Assembly: GCA_001931875.2 (NCBI GenBank)
Contig: MSJH02000415.1
Span: 1-16,802 of the forward strand
Reading direction: 5' to 3'
DNA from: Byssochlamys sp. IMV 00236
Taxonomy: Eukaryota > Ascomycota > Eurotiomycetes > Eurotiales > Thermoascaceae
Length of the DNA stretch: 16,802 nt
Below the pieces are notes generated by a model, which ran no database searches, was not told where the DNA came from, and saw nothing but the letters and a program-made list of their open reading frames with translations. A program made the position numbers and the translations under genes. Positions 1-8,731 of the stretch are shown here, one piece after another (the first letter of the stretch is position 1; every line of letters starts with the position of its first letter).

Positions 1-57
1 GGTGAACCCTTTGTCAAACGTCTTCGTTACATTCAGCAAAAATTTTCAGATAGTTAA
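1..57 (+). CDS. Possible 3' end of a gene cut by the window edge
   Basis: Frame 1 is open from the first base and ends at TAA (55-57). It gives 18 codons reading GEPFVKRLRYIQQKFSDS. The mix of basic, aromatic and polar residues is protein-like, but 18 codons are too few to name a family or exclude chance. If real, it is the C-terminus of a rightward gene that begins outside the window. No clear polyadenylation signal follows at once. Confidence 0.25.
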   Translation, partial: GEPFVKRLRYIQQKFSDS

Positions 58-264
58 TTATCATCCCTAGTACATAATACTTTTGCGCCTTCCCTTTAAT
101 CCCAAAAGGGGCTTTCATCCCTTTTAACACTGCGACCTGACCCGGGCAATACAGCATGAAGATACTTTGTGCTCATCGACCATTAAAAAATTATTATCAA
201 ATAAAATCCTTCTTAATCGTATTCGCACTTTAACCTCTCCCATTTTAAATAGCTGGTACTCTAT

Positions 265-606
265 TCACGCATGGTCATTTGATAATGATCGAACTATTTT
301 CACACGGGTGCCTAACACTCTCTCGGCGAGCTTTTCGTTAATGTGTGAGATGCTTTTCAGCACTGTCGCATGGACAAACAAGTAGGGTTTTTATGGGGTG
401 TTTTCAGCGAGCTTGTTGCGAACAATATCCCTAGCGTCGAATAGAGTACCTCCAAGAGACTTGGCTGCACTTCTGCTATTCATTATGTGGTAGACTCTCC
501 ATGTGAGGCTGGTAAGCCGACCTCAACGACCATTATAGGCATAGAGTACGGCCTCACCATAGGTAGTACAGCAATCGCGTTCTATGCTTGGCGAGACTAC
601 GTTGGT
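265..606 (-). pseudogene. Degenerate, unidentified coding-like segment
   Basis: On the minus strand one frame stays open for 113 codons from 606 down to a TGA at 267-265, broken only by TGA at 525-523 and TAA at 393-391. The residues on both sides of the breaks are protein-like, for example SAAKSLGGTLFDARDIVRNK before the second break and SISHINEKLAERVLGTRVK after it. The stretch (about 58-720) is also less AT-rich than its surroundings. This suggests a decayed gene or mobile-element remnant, but I recognise no family. A competing plus-strand frame is open from 445 to 717 and contains GIEYGLTIGSTAIAFY, faintly like an Hsp70/actin-type ATPase start. That similarity is too weak to call. No terminal repeats or target-site duplication were seen. 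Confidence 0.3.
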
Positions 607-720
607 CTAGGGCTATTGACTCTATTGGGATCAAGGGTCTATTTGGTCTATTTTTTTTTCCTCCGTGATGCTAGAACAGGTTTTCGTCCCGTGGGGGATG
701 GATCCGAACTATGTTGAATA

Positions 721-1303
721 GTTTGATGAACGAAGATTCTAGCTTTTTTTTTTTTATGATTACTCTATTATTTGTAAAAGTTAATCCAACTTTGCTTTCT
801 TATTAATAAAGACGTTCAAGAGCCTTATCGATGTATAGTCTTTTTTGTTCAGATATAAAATAAGTAGATTATAACCATTAAATGTCATAGCTTGGCTTCT
901 CAAACCTTCTGAACTTGCCAAGTGCCCTATATATTCTCCAGCCTGCCCTAAGGCATACTATAGTATGTGCAACTCTTGTAAGAAACTGACATGTAGCATT
1001 TAGATCACAAGTTGGACCTAACCCTGTCTCCTCCTCCTCCTCCTCCTCCAAACCAGTTATCGCTGGCCCGACCCATGATACACTTTGGGTAAGATATTGA
1101 TAATCTCTTTTACAAGTTTACTCACTTTTCTTGCCTTCATCTTCTTCTCTTATAAACTCTCTTTTAATGTAAGTATTTAATATCAATGTAATAACTGAAA
1201 TACTAAACAGCTCTTTTACTTCTGATGGGCTCTTATTTACATCATTTGTTGTCTAAAATCATCATTTTTCTATTTAGTGTGCAAAGGGATTGATTATATA
1301 TCT
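721..1303. other. AT-rich intergenic stretch with a CTC microsatellite
   Basis: I see no supported gene here. The stretch lies beyond the 3' end of the leftward nucleoporin gene. It contains a perfect trinucleotide run of about seven CTC units (1028-1049), short T runs, and otherwise AT-rich sequence with frequent stops in all frames. Confidence 0.6.
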
Positions 1304-4300
1304 TTATTCAATTGTCCTTGATGGAATTCTCTCCGCAGTCTTTTCAAGAGTGCTCAATTGATTCTCTGCGTTTCTTATAGAGTTTTCAAAGTCACGGATA
1401 ATACGTCGTAGAGTATATGTTGTCAGTTTTCTGTAAATAGAAGAATGAGTGTACATTTAAATATCACATATTAGACTTACTGCTGAGGCTTATTTGGAAC
1501 AGAGGCAAGAGTCAACTCCTTTTTGAGTTCTTCCATACGTTGCTCATACTTGTTCATGTTATCTTCAAATGCATCCTCTTTGTCTTTGAGTATATTCAAC
1601 AGCTCCTTTTGTTGTACATCCACGCTAGTTTCTTTGATCTTTTCTATCATTGTAGAATCAAGGTCAAGTTTGCCTTCTTCTGTTGTCTTTAATTCCATTC
1701 CAACTAAATCTTCAGCGTGATCAACAACTATAGACAAGTTAGCAAAGTATTCAAAGAATATAGAATCACCTACGTCTATTGATTGAGGCCTCGAGTGATT
1801 TGAGACTTTTGCTTACTGATTCGGCTTCGGATTTGGCAATAGGAACACGCTCATTAAGTTCATCTAGAATACGATCAATCACTTTCATATCGCCTCGTTT
1901 CCATTCATGATTTTCATTGTCAAAGTATGCGATACATTCATCCACCTTCTTTGGCACATCTTCAACTTTATGGAAATTGATTTCTTCATCAATATCAGAA
2001 ATGATTCTTGAAGACTATTTGCTCACATTAGAAAACAAGGCAAGCGTACACAAAATCAAACTTACTATCTGAACTGCACTATTTGTTTCCAAATAAATAC
2101 TTTCAAATTCCTTTGCCATAGGCTATATAAAGAAACGTTAACCTTGTTTCACAAATAGAAAGAATGACTTACGTGAGTAGCAGTCGTTTTGTGAGGTTCA
2201 TTCAGTCCTTGAGGCATCTCCTTTGGACGAGCTGCAAAGCGTACTTTGGATTTAGGTGCAGATGTAGGACGTTTAATAATTACGGGCTTATATTCCACTG
2301 GTCTGTCGTTTTCATTCACTTCAGCTTCAATAGATTCTTCTCTTTGTTTTGGTAACTCGGGTTCTCTTCTTGTTTCTTCCATCATAGGTTCAGGCTTTTT
2401 TTCTGTTTCAGTCTTTTCTTTCTGCTCAGACTGAGGAGCTGGTAGCTTGGTTTCTGAAGCGACAGACAAACCCTCTTTTTTCTCTTCAACTGGAGGCTTT
2501 ACCGTCTTGTATTCTGGCTCTGTTGGCTTTGTGTCAAGAGTAGTGCCTTTGAACCCTTGGGCAAGGCCTTCTTCATATGACTTTGGTTTTTCTTCTTCTT
2601 TATGTACCTGAGGCTCCTCTTGTTTAGGCACTTGTGGCTTTTCTTCTCTAAAAACTTCTGGAACCTTTTGCATAGGTACTTCTGGTGCCTTTTGTTTAGA
2701 CATTTCTGGAACCTCCTGTTTGGGTGCTACTGGAACATCTTGTTTAGGTACTTCTGGAACATTCTGCTTAGGTACTACGGGTGTTTCTTCTTTCTTTACT
2801 TCAGAGGTTGCATACTTGCTTCCTATTGTACTTGTGAACGCTGATGGCACTTGCTGAGCAGACACTTTGGGTGCAGTGAAAGCTGAAGGAAAGGCTGGTG
2901 CAGGTGTCTGTTGATTTGTAGCTACTGAAGGACTAGCAAAGGTAGACTTTGGAGCGGTGCCATACGATGTGGTTGTAGTAAAGGCAGGTGTAGGTGCGGC
3001 GGCTTTATTGCCTAAAGCTGACACATTTCCAAAAACAGGAGCGCTTTCTGTGCCTGCGCTACTGCCAAATGTAGATGAGCTACTAATACCAGGCGAGGTA
3101 AGCTTGGATTGTGTGGTAGATGTCTTTGCTAGAGCAGCAAACGAAAGCTTTTGTGCCATGCCACCTGTGCCTCCACCAAATCCGCTTGTTCCAAAGGCGG
3201 GGGCAGGAGAAGCAGCAGCACCAAAGGCGGATGGGTTTGGTTTGATGCTGGGTGCACTTGTCTTCATTGTGGTAAAGGAAGGAATCTTTGCATTAGATGG
3301 AGCGCCAAAGCTAAAACCAGATGTTGTAGCAGCTGGTGCACCAAAAGAAGTAGTTGATGCACCGAAAGGAGTAGCTGATGCGCCAAAAGGAGCAGCTGCT
3401 GGCTCTTGCTGCTGTTGTTGTTGTTGTTGCTGCTGTTGTGTAGAAGCAGCAGGTTTATCAGAAGGTGGTTGAATAGAGAAAATGTCCTGAGCAGTGATCA
3501 TGCCACTATATTTCTGACCAGATTTGGCAAGATTGGTGTTGTAGATGTTGTAAGCACAAATACGACCTTCGTTTGTAAGGAACAAAAGAATAGGCAAAGG
3601 CTGTACAGGCGTATCGCTCTCAGATGCGTCAAAGGGAGGTAATTCTTTGGATGCAGAGAAATCTACAGTGAGACCCACAGGAAGAGTATCAGCATAATCA
3701 TCCTCTGACAGCGGTAACGAAGGAATGCAACTTTCTTCGAGGATCCATGTCTTCCATGTGCCGTCGTCATGCTGTCCTACCACAGCCAAATCACTTGCTA
3801 CCGCGTTTGATATGATAATCATCGTCTTTGCCTCTGGTCCAAAATCACGAATGAGTGACAAGTAAAATTGGTTATCAGGGTTTTCAGAGTTGTAAATGGG
3901 CGTCACTTCGCCTAATGCCTGATATTTTTCATCCTCGCTCTCTGCCTTACGGTGAATCATGTACGGAAAATGTTCTGCGTCTGGTGAATCAGTAGTTCCA
4001 TAAATTGCAAAAAAGTCGTGATTTTCAACCCATAACAGAGCCCTCACTATAAACACTGTGTTTAGCAATAATAATAATAAATGACAATAAACCAAACCTT
4101 CTTTGCCTTGTGCACTTGTGGGTGGTGCGATTTCATCTTTGAGTGCGCCTGAAATATCGAATGCACGAATAACGCCTTCCCTATCACCACAAGCAATTTG
4201 TTTGCCCTTTGGTGACCAAGAAGCCGTTACAGCATTTGGAATCGTTGCTACTGTTTGACCATTGCTGATTTGAACCAGTTGACATCCCTTGTTCTCGACA

Positions 4301-4976
4301 CATACACCCAATAAATCAGGATATACCTCAGGGTTGGGGTGAATACTGATGATATCACAGTTGAGTGGTATTGAACGAATAGGTGTCGCATCCTGGCGCT
4401 AAAGTAATCTATCAGTACATATGCAACACACAACTTTCATAATTAATCCCTACACTCTTGATAATATCAGATACATGATAAATCAACAACAATCCACCGT
4501 TTAGGCCCACAATCAGTTGTAGGTCATCGTTTGTCAAAGCTAAAAATTTGACGCCTCCTTCTTTCACTGGAATCATAAAGTATTCTTCAAGTGGCACTGT
4601 TTCTCCTCTGTTCGCAGCATAAATGGTGTCATATAGTTTTTGATTGAGACCACAAATGAATCCTGATTATGCAAAAGTTTTTAACCTTGTGCTGTTCTGT
4701 AGAGTATATATGTATATATTCTTTTACCTGAATTACAAGCAGCAACAAAGTAACCATATTTACTAGAGCATGTCAACTGAGAAAAGAATGTCTTTTTGTC
4801 TTGACTTGGCTCATGGAAAGGTGGTTCTGGCAATTTCACTTTAACGTCATTAACTAAATTTTTAAAGCGAATAAACTATGCAATGTATTAGTTTAAAAGT
4901 ATAAGACTATTCGTAGGCGTACTTCAACATATTCGTCTGATTCTTCTTGATCAAGCACAGAATATGGGTTGTCCAT
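1304..4976 (-). CDS. Nucleoporin of the Nup159/Nup214 type (cytoplasmic face FG nucleoporin)
   Basis: Nine exons, in coding order: 4976-4923, 4875-4728, 4662-4454, 4398-4098, 4046-2173, 2122-2066, 2014-1774, 1727-1481, 1430-1304. All introns are GT-AG (46-65 nt) and the model gives 1085 residues. Residues 1 to about 410 match the N-terminal beta-propeller, starting near FKNLVNDVKVKLPEPPFHEP. This domain in the family recruits the DEAD-box helicase Dbp5 for mRNP remodelling at the pore exit. An 11-Gln run (441-451) precedes nine FG dipeptides (about 455-610), which bind transport receptors. An octapeptide repeat (662-725) and a charged linker follow. The last 220 residues are helical and coiled-coil-like, as in the part that joins the Nup82/Nup88-Nsp1 complex. 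ATG 4976 is chosen because an in-frame upstream ATG (5084) would read through a 33-T tract. The stop overlaps an AATAAA. The family call rests on architecture, so the choice between Nup159 and Nup214 naming is loose. Confidence 0.88.
2584..2775 (-). repeat. Eight tandem 24-bp units encoding an octapeptide repeat in the nucleoporin
   Basis: Residues 662-725 of the nucleoporin split into exactly eight 8-residue units. They start VPKQNVPE, VPKQDVPV, APKQEVPE, MSKQKAPE, and the later ones degrade to VFREEKPQ and VHKEEEKP. Consensus is roughly V-P-K-Q-x-V-P-E. The span is 192 bp, eight times 24, without indels. The array lies between the FG region and the C-terminal coiled coil, so it probably forms an extended Pro/Lys/Glu-rich spacer. 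In-frame length variation between strains is likely (inference). Confidence 0.8.
3406..3438 (-). repeat. Polyglutamine tract (11 codons) in the nucleoporin
   Basis: Eleven consecutive Gln codons, mixed CAA and CAG, lie at residues 441-451 between the beta-propeller and the FG-repeat region. Mixed codons make slippage less likely than in a pure run. Confidence 0.85.
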
Positions 4977-4992
4977 TTTTATATTTAAAACG

Positions 4993-5025
<33 letters not shown>
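4993..5025. repeat. 33-bp A/T homopolymer in the nucleoporin leader
   Basis: Thirty-three A on the plus strand, 33 T on the coding strand, end 17 nt upstream of the chosen nucleoporin ATG. Poly(dA:dT) tracts are known to disfavour nucleosomes, so it may mark the core promoter or 5' UTR. Its exact length is uncertain because long homopolymers are often misassembled. Confidence 0.9.
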
Positions 5026-5027
<2 letters not shown>

Positions 5028-5353
5028 CGTATTTTTTACGCGTTGATATTTTTGACAGTCCATAGTTTCATTTAAAAATGACATTGGATATTAAGCATAG
5101 ACGTTTTTTTTCTTCTTCTTCTTCTTTAATTCACAACCTATTTCATGTATTTATAAAAAGATATTCATTCAAGGACTCAATTGGATGATACTTAGTTAAA
5201 GATGACGATATATACTCTAGTTGTTGTTCATTTAAGCATCTCATTACTGACAATAATTTTTTTGAGTTGTTCCCAGTTGCCATTAACACGCCTTCGCCTT
5301 GTTTCTATATTACATGTTTATATTTCATGAGTATAACTTGATATTATCTGAGT

Positions 5354-5389
<36 letters not shown>

Positions 5390-6150
5390 GAGGTAGAGAA
5401 GCTTAATCGACGCCAAAAACTAGTAGGATCGAGTATTGGCTTATACAGTGTTTAGAAAGATGATAGGTCGTTCTTTATCCAGTCAAAATCATGCTAATAA
5501 TGCAGCAAGATGGAAAGCACAGCAGCTGAGGGTATCGTCATCTCTTCTACTAACGAATTATCATCCAACTGGGTATATTTAAAAAAACAGAGAGATAACA
5601 TCCCCTTTTTACAATTATTATACAAGCGTTTAGGTAAATCAGCCTATCAATATGATTATGTATGGTTTAATTATACATGAAAATGTTCCCTGACTATATT
5701 TATGACTTTGTTTTTATTCATGGGCGTAAAGAGGCTAGTAGACTATTATTTACAAAAAACATCATGCAAAAAGTATACGTTTGTGTGTATGTGTGAGTCA
5801 CATCTCCCTATTAAAAAAAAGGTAGATCCATATTTTATTTGCTTCTCTCTTTCTATGAGATAACCAAGGGCCTATCTCTCTCTTTCTCTCTCTCTCCGGC
5901 TCTCCCTCCTGTTATGTCTCTTTATGGTTTTCTATTTATAGAAGGCTATTTTATCGCTGTTTTGCTTTAATATTTACATACCTTCTTCTGCGTGTGACAT
6001 TAAAAAGTACCAATCAGAGGGTCTTTCTATTCTTGTCTTATCTTTTATCGGAAAAAACGCAGTCATTTATCTCCAATTTCCCCCTTCTCTTTGTCAATTC
6101 AGTTACTCGACCCTTTTTTTCTTTTTCTTTTCCCAAAATATTAAAAAAGG
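5026..6150. promoter_or_regulatory. Divergent promoter region between the nucleoporin and glutamine synthetase genes
   Basis: About 1.1 kb without a confident gene. It holds a perfect TA dinucleotide run (about 5357-5388), a long CT-rich tract (about 5875-5910) and a T-rich leader just before the glutamine synthetase ATG. GATA-factor core sites are at 5859-5863 (GATAA), 6037-6042 (CTTATC, reverse of GATAAG) and 6044-6049 (TTTATC). A CCAAT box is at 6010-6014. GATA factors control nitrogen genes in fungi, so these sites would suit the downstream gene, but such short motifs are common by chance in AT-rich DNA. A small ORF (5510-5680) is listed separately. A short minus-strand coding-like piece ending near 5217 contains VNGNWEQLKKIIVSNEMLK and is unassigned. 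Confidence 0.5.
5510..5680 (+). CDS. Hypothetical 56-residue small ORF
   Basis: ATG 5510 to TGA 5680 encodes 56 residues. The first part is MESTAAEGIVISSTNELSSN and the later part is rich in Tyr, Lys and Leu (FLQLLYKRLGKSAYQYDYVW). Composition is protein-like and no family is recognised. A stop lies just upstream in frame. An overlapping frame starting at ATG 5460 gives 40 residues beginning MIGRSLSSQNHANNAARWKA, which resembles a mitochondrial presequence. The two could be exons of one small gene, but I found no splice pair that joins them cleanly. It may equally be a chance ORF within the promoter of the glutamine synthetase gene. Confidence 0.22.
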   Translation: MESTAAEGIVISSTNELSSNWVYLKKQRDNIPFLQLLYKRLGKSAYQYDYVWFNYT

Positions 6151-8574
6151 ATGGCTCATCAAGCACGTCTCAACACTGTGGTTGAATCCCTCACAAAGTC
6201 CCCTCGCTATGTCGAATTCCCTTCCAAGAACGGTCAAGTTCAACCTCTTTCTTCAAACTTTGGAAAGAACGTGTTCACACGTACCGAGATGGCCAAGATG
6301 TTGCCCAAGCCTGTCTACAAGACCTTTGTAGAAATCTCCAAGGGTAAGAAGACTATGGACAAGGCTACGGCTGATGCTATTGCTCATGCTGTCAAGGTTT
6401 GGGCTATCGAACGCGGTGCTACTCACTTCACCCACTGGTTCCAACCTTTGAATGACGGTACTGCTGAAAAGCACGACTCATTCTTATCTCTCAAATCAAC
6501 CTTTGTTGACGGTTCCGAAGTGGTATGATTTGTCTATAGTGTTGTCATTTATCGTATATTTATTTATTACTTTTATAGGTTACTGCCATTGATACTTTCT
6601 CTGGCTCTCAATTACTTCAATCCGAACCCGATGCCTCTTCCTTCCCCTCCGGTGGTATGCGTACTACCTTTGAAGCTCGTGGTTACACTGTTTGGGATAG
6701 CAAGAGGTAATCATTAAAAACTTTAACCTAGTCACAGCACTAATAACTCGGGGTAGCCCTATGTTCATCTCTGACGGTCCTCATGGTACCTCTATCCTTT
6801 ACATTCCCTCCGTTTTCATTTCTTATAATGGTGAAGCTTTGGATGAAAAGTCTGTTCTTTTGAGATCATGTGAAGCTTTGGAAAAGGTTGCTTTGGACAT
6901 CTTAAACGTTATTACTCCTGTTGAAGCTGAAGGTAAGATAAAAGCAGTAGCCATAGATTTATCTGACCCACCTTGTCAATAGCTCGTTCTAAGCTTGTCT
7001 ACGTCACCTTGGGTACTGAACAAGAATACTTCTTGATCGACCGTGCTTTATATACCCTTCGTCCTGATCTTAAGATCACTGGTCGTACCTTGATTGGTGG
7101 CCTTCCTCCTCGTCACCAACAACTCGAAGATCACTATTTTGGTAAGATCCCCACTCGTGTCTTATCTGCCATCAGTGAATGTGAACTTGAACTTGCCAAG
7201 TTGGGTGTTCCTATCAAGACCCGTCACAACGAAGTTGCACCTGCTCAATTCGAAGTCGCTCCTATCTTTGAAGATGTTCTTTCTGCTGTTGACCACAACT
7301 TGCTCACTATGGATGTCTTCCATCGTGTTGCTCACCGTCACAAGTTGAAGGTTCTCTTCCACGAAAAGCCCTTCAAGGGTGTCAATGGTTCCGGTAAGCA
7401 CTGTAACTGGAGTTTGTCCACCGATACCGGTGACAACCTCTTGGACCCCAGCAACACCCCTGAAAAGAACTTGCGCTTCCTCATCTTCTTGGTCGCTGTT
7501 CTCAAGGCTGTCTTGGATCACGGTGATCTTTTACGTGCCGGTGTTGCTTCTGCCTCCAATGACCATCGTCTTGGCGCTCAAGAAGCTCCTCCCGGTATCA
7601 TCTCCGTCTTCTTGGGTTCTCAATTGACCGAAGTCTTAAATGCCATTGAAGAAAACCGTCCTATCAACTATGAACTTGCTGGTAATGACCTCAAGAACGT
7701 CCGTGTCAAGGGCACCGTCTTGGATCTCAAGGTGACCAGCTTGCCTCCTATTGCTCGTGACTTGACCGATCGTAACCGTACTTCTCCTTTTGCCTTCACT
7801 GGTAACAAGTTTGAATTCCGTGCTGTCGGTTCCAAGCAATCTCCTTCTTTCCCCGTTACCTTGTTGAACTCTGCTGTCGCCAAGGCCTTGAATGAAATTT
7901 TGGATGATTTGAAGCAGCAAAAGGGCGATAAGCCTGTTGCTTCTGAAGAAGACCAAATGGCTGTCATCCGTAAATACATCAAGATCACCAAGAACATCCG
8001 CTTCGAAGGTGACAACTACTCTCAAGAATGGGTTGAAGAAGCCGCCAGACGTGGATTGCCCAACATTGTAAAGAGTCCCGAAGCCTTTGCTCGTTTGTTG
8101 AGAAAGGAAAACGCAGATATGCTCAAGGATATGGGTGTCTTCTCTGATGCTGAATTGCACTCTCGTTACCACATCTTGACTGAGAAATACGCCAAGGAAG
8201 TCACAATTGAAGCTCAGACAATCATCACGATGGTCATTCAACAAGTCTTGCCTGCTGCTTACCAATACAGACACGATTTGGCTGAAGCTGCTTCATTCAT
8301 GAAGAACATTGGTGTTGAGGCCTCACCTGAAATTGACTTGCTCAATGAATTGACACCTATCGTCGCCACCCTTCAAAAGGATATTACTGCTCTCAAATAT
8401 CTCTTGGTCGAACTTAATGAAGTTGAAGATGTTGTCAAGCTGGCTGATGCCTGCTGTCACCAAGTCTTGGCCAAGATGGATGCTATTCGTGAATTGACTG
8501 ACAAGTTGGAACGTAACGTTGCCGACAAGTTGTGGCCATTCCCCAAGTACACTGAGTTATTCTTGAACATTTAA
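6151..8574 (+). CDS. Type III glutamine synthetase (GSIII)
   Basis: ATP-dependent ligation of ammonium to glutamate to make glutamine, the entry step of nitrogen assimilation. Four exons: 6151-6522, 6579-6706, 6757-6932, 6983-8574. Introns are 56, 50 and 50 nt, and the product has 755 residues, close to the usual 700-odd of the GSIII family. The GSIII-specific N-terminal domain is clear ([40 protein letters not shown]). Catalytic-core motifs follow: TEQEYFLID (about 237-245), [14 protein letters not shown] (306-319), [12 protein letters not shown] (358-369), [12 protein letters not shown] (418-429) and [16 protein letters not shown] (490-505). The C-terminal helical region is typical of GSIII. 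Codon use is strongly biased to C- or T-ending and AAG/GAA codons, as in highly expressed fungal genes, so expression is probably high. No transit peptide is evident, so the enzyme is likely cytosolic. AATAAA is at 8680-8685. Bacterial GSIII proteins form dodecamers; that is family knowledge, not seen here. Confidence 0.95.
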
Positions 8575-8679
8575 GAAATTACATATAAGTAACCCTTTAT
8601 TACCCCCCTTTTCCCCTTCTTTTTTATATTTTTTTAAAAAAAAGTAAAGCCTTTTTTGTGTAAAGAAAATGATAAATTG

Positions 8680-8715
8680 AATAAATCATAAAAACAGCGA
8701 CATAATTTCTTTATT
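8680..8715. terminator. Facing polyadenylation signals of the converging GSIII and RPA1 genes
   Basis: AATAAA on the plus strand (8680-8685) lies about 105 nt after the glutamine synthetase stop. AATAAA on the minus strand (8715-8710) lies 17 nt after the RPA1 stop. Only 157 bp separate the two stop codons, so the 3' ends of the two transcripts probably overlap or nearly touch. Confidence 0.6.
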
Positions 8716-8731
8716 TTTATATGTAGATGAT

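Noticed and set aside
445..717. Plus-strand frame with an Hsp70-like start (GIEYGLTIGSTAIAFY)
   Set aside because: The resemblance covers about 16 residues and lacks the phosphate-binding glycine and threonine pattern. The following residues do not fit an Hsp70 or actin fold. Kept only as an alternative reading of the degenerate region.
2957..3472. Plus-strand ORF of 171 codons across the nucleoporin FG region
   Set aside because: It is the mirror of the Ala/Pro/Gly-rich repeats and the polyglutamine tract (which becomes a poly-Cys run). The composition is artificial and the sense frame is clearly real.
5357..5388. TA dinucleotide run considered as a transposon target or replication origin signal
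   Set aside because: It is a plain microsatellite in an AT-rich promoter region, with no flanking inverted repeats or duplications.
7636..8274. Long minus-strand ORF of 212 codons inside the glutamine synthetase gene
   Set aside because: It is antisense to a strongly codon-biased exon whose plus-strand frame carries unmistakable GSIII motifs. Avoidance of certain codons in the sense frame leaves the antisense open. No start context, splice sites or family similarity support it.
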